This document shows positions 39,444 to 49,161 of a stretch of DNA of 50,163 bases, piece by piece. The notes under the pieces are model-generated. The model made no database searches and was not told the origin of the DNA. It saw only the letters and a list, made by a program, of their open reading frames with translations. Position 1 is the first letter of the stretch. Each line of letters opens with the position of its first letter. Position numbers and translations under genes: made by a program. The DNA lies in contig CAZSLI010000018.1 in the NCBI GenBank assembly GCA_964607705.1, positions 1 to 50,163 on the forward strand, read 5' to 3'. This stretch comes from CAZSLI01 sp964607705 (lineage in GTDB: Bacteria; Actinomycetota; Coriobacteriia; Anaerosomatales; PHET01).

Positions 39444-40051
39444 ACCGCTGGCTGACCACGTGTGCGGCCGCCGTCGCGCTCATCGCGCTGGTCGGATGTC
39501 GCTCCGGCGACGTGGCTAGGCCGAAGCCGGTCGGTGACCGCACATCCTCTAGCGTGTCCGCCTCAGCGGCCATCGTGTCCGGCGGCGAGGCTGCCACCGG
39601 CAAGACCGCGAAGCTCTCTCCCGATGCCTCGGGCACCTTGCCCGCCGCCCTGACCGGGGCCGGAGAAGGTCCCACGGCGCCGGCAGTCCGGGGGGCCACG
39701 CTCGCGACCCTCGAAGCGCCTCCGACCGAGATCCAAGCGCTGCTGGCGCTTCCCGACCGCTTCCGCGGAGCGGAGTTCGACGCGGTCGTCGAGCCCTACG
39801 GCTACCTGGACCAAGCGGGAAAGGGCGATCCCAAGCGCGTGGTCGCCAAGGTCATCACGTGGAAACCCGCCGACGAAGGCGCGAAGCAGTTCGTCGACTT
39901 CACAGGTAAGAACGTGCTCGTCATCGTCGACCCCCGCATGCTCGACGGGACATCTCCCGCGGTGGGCGGGCGCTACAAGGTGCATCTCCGGCTGATACCG
40001 GCCCGCGGGGTCGGTCAGCTGTATGCCGAGAAGTTCGGCGCTGGTTCGTGA
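39440..40051 (+). CDS. Lipoprotein of the surface locus
   Basis: A 203-residue lipoprotein: signal sequence of about 19 residues ending ALVGC, with Cys 20 as lipidated residue, then a low-complexity Ser/Thr/Ala/Pro linker, then an outer domain from about residue 95 with DAVVEPYGYLDQAGKGDPKRVVAKV and GGRYKVHLRLIPARG. The family is not recognised. It is translationally coupled to the preceding gene by a GTGA overlap and precedes the giant surface protein by 50 bases, so the three may form one surface assembly (inference). Confidence 0.75.
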   Translation: MNRWLTTCAAAVALIALVGCRSGDVARPKPVGDRTSSSVSASAAIVSGGEAATGKTAKLSPDASGTLPAALTGAGEGPTAPAVRGATLATLEAPPTEIQALLALPDRFRGAEFDAVVEPYGYLDQAGKGDPKRVVAKVITWKPADEGAKQFVDFTGKNVLVIVDPRMLDGTSPAVGGRYKVHLRLIPARGVGQLYAEKFGAGS

Positions 40052-40101
40052 TCTAGTTGTCTTTGGTTCGGGAGACCGGACCCCGGTGCGAGGAGGGGAA
40101 G

Positions 40102-43100
40102 ATGTCGTCAAGACATACATGGCTGAGCGGCCTACGGGGGGTGCTCATCCTAAGTGCGCTGATGATGGCGCTACTGGTGCCGCTGGCAGCGGGTGCGCTG
40201 TCGACGGACGGGTGGGAGCCGGACAACACGCCGGCAGACGCCGCCTGGTTCCGTCCGGGCACTCCCGTCGATGGCCACAGCGTCTTCCCCGCTGGCGATC
40301 GGGACTACTTCTGGTTCGTCGCCTTCGCGGGGCAGCCGTATGAGCTCCGCACCGGACCATCCGGCGGACAGAACTTCGACTCGTATCTTTACCTCTACCG
40401 GAGCGACGGGTCGCTCATCGTAAGTAATGATGACAGCGCCGGGAACCTCTGGTCGCTGATCAACTGGACGGCGCCTGCCACGGGCGTCTACTACGCCTCG
40501 GTCGGTGGCTACTCGGACTCGAGCGTTGGCGACTACCGTCTGTCGATCACGGGCACCTCGTGCGGAGCGGTTCACGGCACGGTCACCGAGGCGAGCCTGG
40601 ATCGTCCGGTCGCGGGCGCCACGGTCGAGGCATATCTCGTCGGCGAGACTCCGGGCACGTTCGGGCCCACGCCGTACTCGGCTACGACGGACTGGCAAGG
40701 CCACTACGACCTTGCGGTCTTGGACCCCGGCAACTACGTACTTCGGTTCTCCGCGGGACAGTTGGGCGTATGGTACGGCGGTGTCGCGGTACCGGAGGAC
40801 TCGGCGCCGTTGACGATCGAATCGAACGCCGACTACACCGCAGATCAGGTCATGGACTTGGGGACCAGCTCGATCGCGGGCACCGTGACCGAGAAGGACA
40901 CGGGAGACCCGTATCCGCAGGCCGATGTCTCCGCCTATCGGTATAACACCGAGACCAGCAGCTACGAGTTCGCCGGTCAGACGGTCACCGACGCCGAGGG
41001 AAGCTACTGCTTCTTCGGCCTTGCCGACGGTGCCTACACGCTCGCGTTCTCGAACCCCGAGCGCATCGAATTCCTCGGCGGTGGCGTCTCGCTTTTTGAT
41101 GCCGATACGGTCTTGGTCGTAGGCGGTCAGACGGCTCTCGCCGACTACGTGCTCGACGACCCCGACCCTTCGATCACCGGCATCATCACCGCTGCCGCGA
41201 CCGGCGACCCCGTCATCTCCCGAGTTGAGGCATACGCATGGGAGGATGGCAGCTGGAACTTCCACGGACGCGTCTACACCGATGAGAACGGCCGCTACGA
41301 GTTGTGGGGCCTGCAGGAGGGCAGCTACGTACTCGCCGTGTACAGCGATGAGTTCGGACAGCGACTCTACGACGACGAGATCAGCGTTGACCTCGCTACC
41401 CGCGTCCCGGTCGTTCCGCTCGAAACGGCCCGGGCAGACATGGCGCTGACGGAGGCCGTCCCCTCCGTGCAGGGCACGGTCATGGAGGCTCAGACCGGGC
41501 TTCCCGTGGCAGCCTACGTGACGGCCTACCGATGGAATGTTGAGTCCAGCAGCTACGAGTACGCCAACGACACCTACACAGAGGAAGACGGCAGCTACGA
41601 ACTCTGGGACCTGCCGGACGCTGATTACACTCTCGCGTTCTACAACTCTGAGTGGGACCTGGCCGAGTACTGGGGCAACACTCAGGACATAGAGCAGGCG
41701 GCGAGCTTCCCCGTCGTATGGCGCCAGACGTTCGGCGCCGACTTCCAGTTCGATCTGCCTAACCCGTCGATCGAAGGTGAGCTGAAGGACGAGTCCACAG
41801 GCGAGAGCATCTCAGGGTGGATCGAGCTGTACCAGCGTGACTCGGACGGCTTCTACAACTTCTACGACTACGGCTACGCAGAGGGCGGCCACTACGAGTT
41901 CTGGGGGCTGCCTGAGGGCGAGTACAAGCTCGCGTTCGGGGCAGACTACTACTTCACCGAGTTCTTCGATGACAAGGTCTCACTCAACTCTGCGGATCCA
42001 ATCACTCTCACGGAGGGCGGTTGGAAGAGGGCCGACGCGTTCCTCACGCCTCAGGGCAAGTTGGCTCCCGATCAGTTTGAGGAGGACAACTACCGCCAGA
42101 CGGCATCGCTCATGGATCCGGACGGTGCACCGGTCGTTCATACCGCCTACAACCCGTTCAGTGAGTCGGGTGAGTATGACGAGGACTGGGTCAAGATCCC
42201 GGTCACGGCAGGACAGCTGTACACCGCGAGCGCGATGCCCCTCGTCGGCGAGGACATCGTCGTCTACACGGAGGCGTATGACGAGGACGGGCTGTCACTC
42301 ACGGAAGGCTGGTCGGCCTCGGCATCGTTCGTTGCCAAGGAGGATGGCTTTGCGTACGTACGCGTCTTCGCCGACTACGGCGTCGGGTCTTATCGGCTGA
42401 CCATAGCGGGCACCATCCCGGCATCGATCACCGGCACCGTCACGTCGGATTCCACTGGGGATCCCATCTTGGGCGTGGCCGCTCAGCTGATCACAGAGCG
42501 TGAGTACTCATGGGGTACCGAGTGGGAATGGGCCGCCGGGACTGAAACCGTCGCAGATGGCACGTACAGGTTCGACGGCGTGACTCCGGGCGTGAACTAC
42601 CGCCTGAACTTCGGGGCGTGGCAGACACCTCAATACGTGTCTGAATGGTTCGACAACGTGAGCGATTGGTCGCTGGCCCAGGCGATACAAGTAGAGCCCG
42701 GCGCCACCTTTGTCGCAGACGCACAGTTGGCTGATGCGGCAACGATCAGCGGCACGGTCACGGACGAGGACACCGGCCTGCCGCTCAAGAACGCTTGGGT
42801 CATGGCGATCATCGACACGCCTGACATGAGCGGCTACGAGTGGCAGAACGAGACCGAGACAGATGCCTCGGGGCACTACACCTTCGGCGGGCTTCCCGCC
42901 GGCACTTACAAGGTGGTGTACTCGGCCGAGGGTTATGACTCTGAGTGGTATGACAACGCGGTCGATCGCGAGCACGCCACCGTGCTTGACATGTCGCCCG
43001 GCGAAGCCACGACGGCAGATGCGGCACTCGGCTTCCGCGACACCGAAGCAGTCGTTGCGGGCACCGTCATCGACCAGGCCACCGGGATGCCGGTCCGCGG

Positions 43101-46100
43101 TGTCGTGGTCCAGGTGGAAGCGGCGGGCAAGGGGTACGGGTTCAGTGCCTACACCGGCGCCGACGGTTCCTACCGTCTTGGTCCGATCGACCTGTCGGGC
43201 TACGAGTCGGCCGACTGGCGCATCTCGTTCGTCGACGAGATGTCGGGCTACCTGACCGAGTACTTCGACAACGCTTCCTCGGCGAGCGAAGCCACCCTCG
43301 TCAAGTTGACGGGCGGATCGATCTTCGACGCGAGTGCGCAGCTGGAACTCAAGCCGAACGCGTCGACCATCACCGGCCGCATCACCGACTCCGAGACGGG
43401 ACTCCCCTTGCCTTACGCATGGGTTGAGGCCACCGACCGGACGATGAGTGGCTACGACTGGGACTGGGACATGTGGACGCAGGCAAACGCCGACGGCTAC
43501 TACCAGTTCCGCGGGGTCAAGCCCGGTCACGGTTACGTCATCCGAGCGAGTTTCGAGACCATGCTCGCCGAGGACTCGTACGTAGCCGAATACTGGAACA
43601 ACAAGGCCAGTTTCGACATGGCGGATCCGATCTCGGTAGAGCTAGGCGGGTCGCGAGTCGTTGACTTCGAGCTCTCACATCCTTCTGAGCTCACCGGCAT
43701 GGTGACGGCCGACGCCGGTGGTCCTGCCAAGGGTGTGCAGGTCTGGCTGTATGACTCCAGTTCGACCTCGGGCTACCTCGACATGGCCACTACGGATGCC
43801 GACGGGTCCTTCACCTTCGGTTGGCTCAACCCCGATGTCACGTATGCCGTTCGCTTCGTGGACGAGGAGCGTGGCCGGTTCGAGCCCGAGTGGTACGACG
43901 ACCAGCAGACGATGCAGGACGCGACGGCGATCACACTGACGCCGGGCGACACCACGACGATCTCCGCCGGGTTGGCCCCGAGCCAGTCGTACGGTGGCAT
44001 CAGCGGGACCGTCAGCGACAGCTTCTCCTCGGCGCCGGTTGGGGGCGCGCAGGTCGACCTCTACTACTCGATGTGGTCGAGTGGCTATGAGTACCCGGAG
44101 AAGTACTGGATGGCTCGCACTCACACCCACCCGGACGGCTCGTACTCATTCACGGGTCTTATCCCGTCGGGTGAGGAGAACCAGTACTACGTCGAGTTCA
44201 GTGATCCGGCTGGGCGCTACTATCGCGAGTCGTTCCTTGGCGGCAGCCAGATCCGCGTCAACGCCGGCCAGAATGCGATCGCGGATCAGGCGCTTATCGA
44301 CGCCCAGGCCCCCGAGGTCTTCAGCGACCAGCAGGACTACTACGAGGGCGCTGCGCACATCACGTTCAGCGCCATGGACGTCGGTTCTGCCGGAATCGAC
44401 TACATCTCCTATTACAACGGCAGCGACTGGGTGACGGTCTACGGGGATACCGCGGATGTCGTCGTCTACGGCGGTGGCTATCACTACATCAGCTGCTATG
44501 CGGTGGATAGAGCCGGCAACCTCACCTATGGGCCGTCGGGCGACATCTACATCAGCTCCGATAATCAGGCGCCCGACACCAACGCGGCCGTCGCTCCTGC
44601 CGCCTACATCGACGGTTGGCGCTCGGCGCCCACGACGGTGACGCTGACTGCTACGGACAACAGCGACGTCGTGGACATCACCTACTACCAGATCGGCGAT
44701 GGCGCGTTCAGCACCTACGAGGCACCGTTCGTCGTGCCGCAGGGCCAGTCGACGGTTCATTACTACTCGGTTGACGCCGTCGGCAACGAGGAGACTCCCG
44801 AGCAGATCATCATCAAGTCGGATGGCGACCTGCCCATCACGGCAGGCGCCGTGACGACGCAGGCGAGCGTTGAGCGTGAGGGCGTCACCTACTGCTCGGC
44901 CCCCACGACCATGACTCTGGACGCCTCCGATGCAACTTCGGGTGTGTATCGCACGTACTACCGCCTTGGTGAGAACGACCCCATCCAGTACGCAGGGCCG
45001 TTCGTCATGCCGGCGGGCACCACGGAGGTGACGTTCTGGTCGGTCGACAAGGCCGGCAACCGCGGGGCGGACCAGGTCCGCGTCGTCAACGTCGACGCTG
45101 CGGCACCCGCCACGGTCCTGGACTACCCGAAGGCCAGCGGCAAGTGGGCTTCTGCCCCGGTGTCGGTGACCCTCAGCGCCAGCGACGCGATGTCGGGCGT
45201 GGACGCCACCGAGTGGAAGGTGGATGGCGATTGGCAGACGTACGGGGATCCGTTCTCGGTGACCCAGGCTGCCGGAATAGCCGGCCCTGTCACGGTGAGC
45301 TACCGCTCCGTCGACGTGTTCGGCAACCAAGAAGGGGAGCAGTCGAGCCAGGTCTGGATCGACAACGCCGCTCCTTCAGCGCCGGGTAGTCTCAGCTACA
45401 CCGCCCTGACCAGCGAATCTGTCCGCCTCACGTGGGGCGCAAGCACGGATGAGGGCGCGGGCGTCTACGCCTACAAGATCTTCAAGGATGGCGAGTACCT
45501 GAAGACGGTCGTCGGTGCCACCATGGACCAGATCACCGGTCTCACGCCCGGCCAGAAGTACGAGTTCTCCGTGAAGGCAGTCGATGGGACGGGTCTCGTC
45601 TCGGCCTCCTCGGCAGCCTTCGAGGTGCAGACTTCGACGGTACAGGGTTCCGGCTCGGCAGCCGTGGGCGCGGGTGCAGCGGCATGCACCATCCCTGTCA
45701 ATGGCGCTCAGGCTCAGGTCCAGTTCGCCGATGTCACCACGCCGGGCACCGTGGTCGTCTCCGTGGCGTCACTCCCGCCGGGAGCGGCGAGCGAAGGCTT
45801 CCGCTTCCTCGGCATGAACTACGACGTGACGTTCAGCGGTTCATTCTCGGGCAACGTGACCATCACGCTCCCGTACGACCCGCGCATCCCTGATGGCCGC
45901 GTGCGCAACGCGCAGGTGGGTCACTGGGTGGACGGCCACTGGGTGAAGGTCGAGCCGGTGACGGTCGACACCGTCAACCACACGGTCACGTTCACCGTCT
46001 CCTCGCTCTCGCCATTCGCGCTGCAAGAGTCGGCCCTCGCCGAGAACACCACGGCGCTGCAGTTGGGCTTCGGGTCGCCGACCGCGGTCGCAACCCGGAT

Positions 46101-46689
46101 CGTCAGCTACAACGGCTCGTCGGTGCTCGTGGGCAAGCTGACCGCGACGCCTGGTGGCGAGGGACTGGCCGGCAAGGCCGTCACCGCCGAGTACTACAAC
46201 ACCATCACGAAGACATGGGTAGCTTTGGGCACGGCGACGGCACGCGCCACGGCTGGCGAGTACCAGTATCCCGTCACGACGAAGGAGAAGACGTCCTACC
46301 GCTTCCACTTCGCCGCTGACCCCTACAACGCCGAGTCCTACAGCAACACCATCGTGGTGCTGCCGAAGGCGCTGTTCGGCAAGCCGGCTGCGCCGCGCAC
46401 CGCATACCGCTACCGCGGCTTCAAGGTGACCGGCAAGATCTACCCGCCGCAGCCTCTGGGTTCGACCAAGACCGTCTACGTGAAGTGCTACCACTACCAC
46501 AACCGCAAGTGGCGTCTTGAGAAGACGGTCGCGGCTAAGATCACCGCTTCCAACTCGACCTACTCCACCTACACCGGCGTCATCAAGCTGAGCGAGCGCG
46601 GTTCGTGGAAGGTCATGGCGTACACGCCGACGGTGGGCAACCACTACACCAGCAAGTCGGTGTACAGCAGTACGTTCACGGTGCGCTAG
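40102..46689 (+). CDS. Giant secreted multi-domain surface protein (2195 residues)
   Basis: A signal peptide (1-32) is followed by a pre-peptidase C-terminal-like (PPC) domain (34-153), five carboxypeptidase-regulatory-like (CNA-B-like) repeats of about 100 residues (154-653), a second PPC-like domain (654-773), six more repeats (774-1400), four OmpL47-type Ig-like modules (1401-1757; SAPTTVTLTATD, then YYSVDAVGN), one fibronectin type III domain (1758-1846), a beta-rich module (about 1870-1980) and two Ig-like C-terminal domains. No LPxTG or SLH motif is seen, so its attachment is unclear; it may be released. ATG 40102 follows AGGAGGGG. The gene ends in a strong terminator. Function: likely adhesion or surface scaffold (inference). 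Confidence 0.88.
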   Translation: MSSRHTWLSGLRGVLILSALMMALLVPLAAGALSTDGWEPDNTPADAAWFRPGTPVDGHSVFPAGDRDYFWFVAFAGQPYELRTGPSGGQNFDSYLYLYRSDGSLIVSNDDSAGNLWSLINWTAPATGVYYASVGGYSDSSVGDYRLSITGTSCGAVHGTVTEASLDRPVAGATVEAYLVGETPGTFGPTPYSATTDWQGHYDLAVLDPGNYVLRFSAGQLGVWYGGVAVPEDSAPLTIESNADYTADQVMDLGTSSIAGTVTEKDTGDPYPQADVSAYRYNTETSSYEFAGQTVTDAEGSYCFFGLADGAYTLAFSNPERIEFLGGGVSLFDADTVLVVGGQTALADYVLDDPDPSITGIITAAATGDPVISRVEAYAWEDGSWNFHGRVYTDENGRYELWGLQEGSYVLAVYSDEFGQRLYDDEISVDLATRVPVVPLETARADMALTEAVPSVQGTVMEAQTGLPVAAYVTAYRWNVESSSYEYANDTYTEEDGSYELWDLPDADYTLAFYNSEWDLAEYWGNTQDIEQAASFPVVWRQTFGADFQFDLPNPSIEGELKDESTGESISGWIELYQRDSDGFYNFYDYGYAEGGHYEFWGLPEGEYKLAFGADYYFTEFFDDKVSLNSADPITLTEGGWKRADAFLTPQGKLAPDQFEEDNYRQTASLMDPDGAPVVHTAYNPFSESGEYDEDWVKIPVTAGQLYTASAMPLVGEDIVVYTEAYDEDGLSLTEGWSASASFVAKEDGFAYVRVFADYGVGSYRLTIAGTIPASITGTVTSDSTGDPILGVAAQLITEREYSWGTEWEWAAGTETVADGTYRFDGVTPGVNYRLNFGAWQTPQYVSEWFDNVSDWSLAQAIQVEPGATFVADAQLADAATISGTVTDEDTGLPLKNAWVMAIIDTPDMSGYEWQNETETDASGHYTFGGLPAGTYKVVYSAEGYDSEWYDNAVDREHATVLDMSPGEATTADAALGFRDTEAVVAGTVIDQATGMPVRGVVVQVEAAGKGYGFSAYTGADGSYRLGPIDLSGYESADWRISFVDEMSGYLTEYFDNASSASEATLVKLTGGSIFDASAQLELKPNASTITGRITDSETGLPLPYAWVEATDRTMSGYDWDWDMWTQANADGYYQFRGVKPGHGYVIRASFETMLAEDSYVAEYWNNKASFDMADPISVELGGSRVVDFELSHPSELTGMVTADAGGPAKGVQVWLYDSSSTSGYLDMATTDADGSFTFGWLNPDVTYAVRFVDEERGRFEPEWYDDQQTMQDATAITLTPGDTTTISAGLAPSQSYGGISGTVSDSFSSAPVGGAQVDLYYSMWSSGYEYPEKYWMARTHTHPDGSYSFTGLIPSGEENQYYVEFSDPAGRYYRESFLGGSQIRVNAGQNAIADQALIDAQAPEVFSDQQDYYEGAAHITFSAMDVGSAGIDYISYYNGSDWVTVYGDTADVVVYGGGYHYISCYAVDRAGNLTYGPSGDIYISSDNQAPDTNAAVAPAAYIDGWRSAPTTVTLTATDNSDVVDITYYQIGDGAFSTYEAPFVVPQGQSTVHYYSVDAVGNEETPEQIIIKSDGDLPITAGAVTTQASVEREGVTYCSAPTTMTLDASDATSGVYRTYYRLGENDPIQYAGPFVMPAGTTEVTFWSVDKAGNRGADQVRVVNVDAAAPATVLDYPKASGKWASAPVSVTLSASDAMSGVDATEWKVDGDWQTYGDPFSVTQAAGIAGPVTVSYRSVDVFGNQEGEQSSQVWIDNAAPSAPGSLSYTALTSESVRLTWGASTDEGAGVYAYKIFKDGEYLKTVVGATMDQITGLTPGQKYEFSVKAVDGTGLVSASSAAFEVQTSTVQGSGSAAVGAGAAACTIPVNGAQAQVQFADVTTPGTVVVSVASLPPGAASEGFRFLGMNYDVTFSGSFSGNVTITLPYDPRIPDGRVRNAQVGHWVDGHWVKVEPVTVDTVNHTVTFTVSSLSPFALQESALAENTTALQLGFGSPTAVATRIVSYNGSSVLVGKLTATPGGEGLAGKAVTAEYYNTITKTWVALGTATARATAGEYQYPVTTKEKTSYRFHFAADPYNAESYSNTIVVLPKALFGKPAAPRTAYRYRGFKVTGKIYPPQPLGSTKTVYVKCYHYHNRKWRLEKTVAAKITASNSTYSTYTGVIKLSERGSWKVMAYTPTVGNHYTSKSVYSSTFTVR
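40561..42060 (+). repeat. Five CNA-B-like repeats, first block
   Basis: Five diverged units of about 100 codons, each with the pattern SI.GTV...TG.P......V.AY, then YELWGL..G.Y.LAF, then an acidic or aromatic closing (EYWGN, EFFDD). Protein-level repeats; DNA copies are diverged. Confidence 0.75.
42421..44303 (+). repeat. Six CNA-B-like repeats, second block
   Basis: Six further units of about 100 codons starting ITGTVTSDSTGDP, with closing motifs EWFDN, EWYDN, EYFDN, EYWNN, EWYDD. The closing motif is more regular here than in the first block, suggesting separate amplification. Confidence 0.75.
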
Positions 46690-46713
46690 AGCCGCCGAGG
46701 ACACGTTCGATCG

Positions 46714-46744
46714 AGGAGGGCCGGGCAACCGGCCCTCCTTTCTT
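46714..46744 (+). terminator. Factor-independent terminator after the giant gene
   Basis: AGGAGGGCCGG (46714-46724) pairs with CCGGCCCTCCT (46729-46739) around a GCAA tetraloop and is followed by TTTCTT. It lies 24 bases past the giant gene's stop and also just beyond the end of the convergent channel gene at 46751. Confidence 0.9.
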
Positions 46745-46750
46745 GTGCCC

Positions 46751-47587
46751 TCAGATCTTCGGCAGCACCTCGTTGTGGATCTGGCCGCACAGGTCGGTGA
46801 TCGCGTCGCACTGCTTGAGGATGTCGCCGTTGCGCGAGTGTTGGCGCCCCAGATCGGCGAGCACGGTCGCGTTCGCGCAGATCTGCTCGATGTCGGGGCC
46901 GTTGTCGCACAGCACGAAGTCGCACGCCGCGGTGGAGTCGCGCTGCCACATCATCATCGTCCGCAGCAGGACGCCGCGTACCGCGTCGTACACCGCCTCG
47001 ATGCGGCTATCGTCCACCGCGCCGAACAGCGCGCCGTTGCGCGCCTCCTCGGTCATCAGCGCCGTCACATCGGCGAGCAGCTGCCGGAAGCTGCTGAAGA
47101 AGGTCGAGCCCGGCGTGTTGCGCCGAAACGTCATCGTGAGGTCCGGATCGATGTCGCCGGACAGCAGCAACTGCGACGTCGTCCGGTAGAGGGTGCGCTG
47201 CTCCTCGAGCTCGCGCGCGAACTTGGCGAGCTTGTCGTCGACGAGATCGCTGTACATGCGCCGCAGGATGTAGTCCTGCTTCACCGAGGAGACCTTCGCC
47301 ACCATGAGGCCGAGGAACGCGAGTCCCAAGATCACCTCGGCGCCTACGAGTGCGCGGGCAAAGCCCATGGGACGGATGTCGCCGTACCCCAGCGACGATA
47401 TCGTCACGATCGAGAAGTAGAGTGAGTCCCAGAAGTTGGGTGTCATCGCCGTGGTCCACGTGAACACGAGCTGCCCCTCGGCGGCCAGAATCCAGTAGCC
47501 GAACGCGAAGCCGACGACGATCGCCGACAGTCCTGCGAACATCCAGCCGAGACTGACCTCGTTGATGAGATGCAGCAGCCGCTTCAT
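46751..47587 (-). CDS. Two-helix potassium-channel-like protein
   Basis: A 278-residue protein with the KcsA-type pore: first helix (about 15-35), pore helix and filter at residues 61-70 (VTISSLGYGD, the GYGD potassium filter), second helix (about 79-97). The remaining 180 residues form a helical cytoplasmic domain with LEEQRTLYRTTSQLL and no recognised ligand fold. ATG 47587 follows GGAGGG on the minus strand. A much longer frame running upstream over purF on this strand is non-coding. It is separated from the ATPase block by 12 kb, so a shared role in potassium handling is only suggestive. Confidence 0.88.
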   Translation of the reverse strand: MKRLLHLINEVSLGWMFAGLSAIVVGFAFGYWILAAEGQLVFTWTTAMTPNFWDSLYFSIVTISSLGYGDIRPMGFARALVGAEVILGLAFLGLMVAKVSSVKQDYILRRMYSDLVDDKLAKFARELEEQRTLYRTTSQLLLSGDIDPDLTMTFRRNTPGSTFFSSFRQLLADVTALMTEEARNGALFGAVDDSRIEAVYDAVRGVLLRTMMMWQRDSTAACDFVLCDNGPDIEQICANATVLADLGRQHSRNGDILKQCDAITDLCGQIHNEVLPKI

Positions 47588-47701
47588 CGCGATCCCTCCG
47601 CCCCCGGGTGAGCATAGCGTGACCGATGCGCGGCCCCTCGGCAACGGGCGTGATATCCTACGCGCGTCACCCCACCCCACACCTGCCGAGGAACCTGCCG
47701 G

Positions 47702-49156
47702 ATGACTTCCGCGAGCAACGTCGATCTCGACTTCGACGACCGTCCCGACCACCCCGAAGAAGCGTGCGGCGTATTCGGCGTGTACGCGCCCGGTGAAGAT
47801 GTCGCCCGGCTGACCTACTTCGGCCTGCATGCGCTTCAGCACCGCGGTCAGGAGTCCGCCGGAATCGCGGTGGGCGACCACGAGACCGTCACGGTGACCA
47901 AGAACCTGGGGCTTGTGTCGCGGGTCTTCAAGGAGAGCGATCTCGACTCGCTCGACGGCGACGTCGCCATCGGCCACACGCGCTACTCGACCACCGGCTC
48001 CTCCACGAGCTGGGAGAACGCGCAGCCGCACCTCTCGACCATCGGCCGGCAGGTCATCGCGCTCGCACACAACGGCAACCTCGTGAACACGACCGTCCTG
48101 CGCGACGGTCTCAAGGACCGCGGCATCAAGTTCCGCTCCACCACCGACTCCGAGGTGATCGCGACCCTCATCGGCGCGTTCACCCAGCAGCATCACCACA
48201 TCCGCGACGGCATCCGCGAGACGATGAAGCTCATCGACGGCGCCTACGCCGTCGTGCTCATCACCGAGGAGGCGCTCTACGCCTTTCGCGACCCGCACGG
48301 GGTCCGGCCGCTCGTCCTCGGCAAGATCGATGGGCGCGGGTGGGTCGTGGCGAGCGAGACGTGCGCGCTCGACATCGTGGGTGCCGAGTACGTGCGTGAC
48401 GTGGCGCCCGGCGAGTCGCTCAAGATCTCGGCCGACGGCGTCGAGGCCCAACAGGCCGTGCCTGCCGAGAAGTCGTCGCTGTGCATGTTCGAGTTCGTCT
48501 ACTTCGCGCGGCCCGACTCCGAGATCCTCGACTGCTCGCTGTACGAGGCCCGGCGCCGCATGGGCGAGGCGCTCGCGCACGAGGCACCTGCCGATGCCGA
48601 CTTCGTGATCGGCGTGCCGGACTCGGGCATTCCCGCCGCGACCGGGTTCGCTCACGAGAGCGGTCTGCCATACGGCGAGGGGCTCGCCAAGAACCGCTAC
48701 GTCGGCCGCACGTTCATCTCGCCGTCGCAGACCATCCGCCAGCAGGGCATACGGCTGAAGCTCAACCCGCTCAAGCACGCCATCAAGGGCAAGCGCCTGG
48801 TGGTCGTAGACGACTCGATCGTGCGCGGCAACACCACGCAGAAGCTCGTGAAGCTTCTCCGCGACGCTGGCGCGGCCGAGGTGCACATGCGCATCACGTC
48901 GCCACCGGTCGTCTGGCCCTGCTTCTACGGCATCGACACCGACACGCAGGACCAGCTCATCGCCTCGTCGCACTCGGTGGAGGAGATCCGCGCCCATATC
49001 GGCGCCGACTCGCTCGCGTACCTCTCGCTCGAGGGCATGGTGGGCGCGACCGGTGCCGCCGCCGAGGACTTCTGCCTCGCATGCTTCGACGGAAAGTACC
49101 CGATCGACATCCCCGATTCCGTGCGCCTGGGCAAGCTGGCGCACGAGTCCTGCTAG
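47702..49156 (+). CDS. purF: Amidophosphoribosyltransferase
   Basis: A 484-residue enzyme that makes phosphoribosylamine from PRPP and glutamine, the first step of purine synthesis. A 21-residue propeptide ends at Cys 22 (EACGVFG), the N-terminal nucleophile after processing, as in the Bacillus type. ALQHRGQESAG, HTRYSTTG and HNGNL are glutaminase motifs; VVVDDSIVRGNTT binds PRPP. Cysteines in KSSLCMF, VVWPCF and DFCLAC are positioned as the 4Fe-4S ligands of that type. ATG 47702. A TATCCT -10-like hexamer lies at 47654. Confidence 0.97.
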   Translation: MTSASNVDLDFDDRPDHPEEACGVFGVYAPGEDVARLTYFGLHALQHRGQESAGIAVGDHETVTVTKNLGLVSRVFKESDLDSLDGDVAIGHTRYSTTGSSTSWENAQPHLSTIGRQVIALAHNGNLVNTTVLRDGLKDRGIKFRSTTDSEVIATLIGAFTQQHHHIRDGIRETMKLIDGAYAVVLITEEALYAFRDPHGVRPLVLGKIDGRGWVVASETCALDIVGAEYVRDVAPGESLKISADGVEAQQAVPAEKSSLCMFEFVYFARPDSEILDCSLYEARRRMGEALAHEAPADADFVIGVPDSGIPAATGFAHESGLPYGEGLAKNRYVGRTFISPSQTIRQQGIRLKLNPLKHAIKGKRLVVVDDSIVRGNTTQKLVKLLRDAGAAEVHMRITSPPVVWPCFYGIDTDTQDQLIASSHSVEEIRAHIGADSLAYLSLEGMVGATGAAAEDFCLACFDGKYPIDIPDSVRLGKLAHESC

Positions 49157-49161
49157 CTCGG

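Noticed and set aside
47588..49144. Minus-strand extension of the channel frame across purF
   Set aside because: Only residues from ATG 47587 onward resemble a channel; the upstream part is antisense to an intact purF and has no family features.
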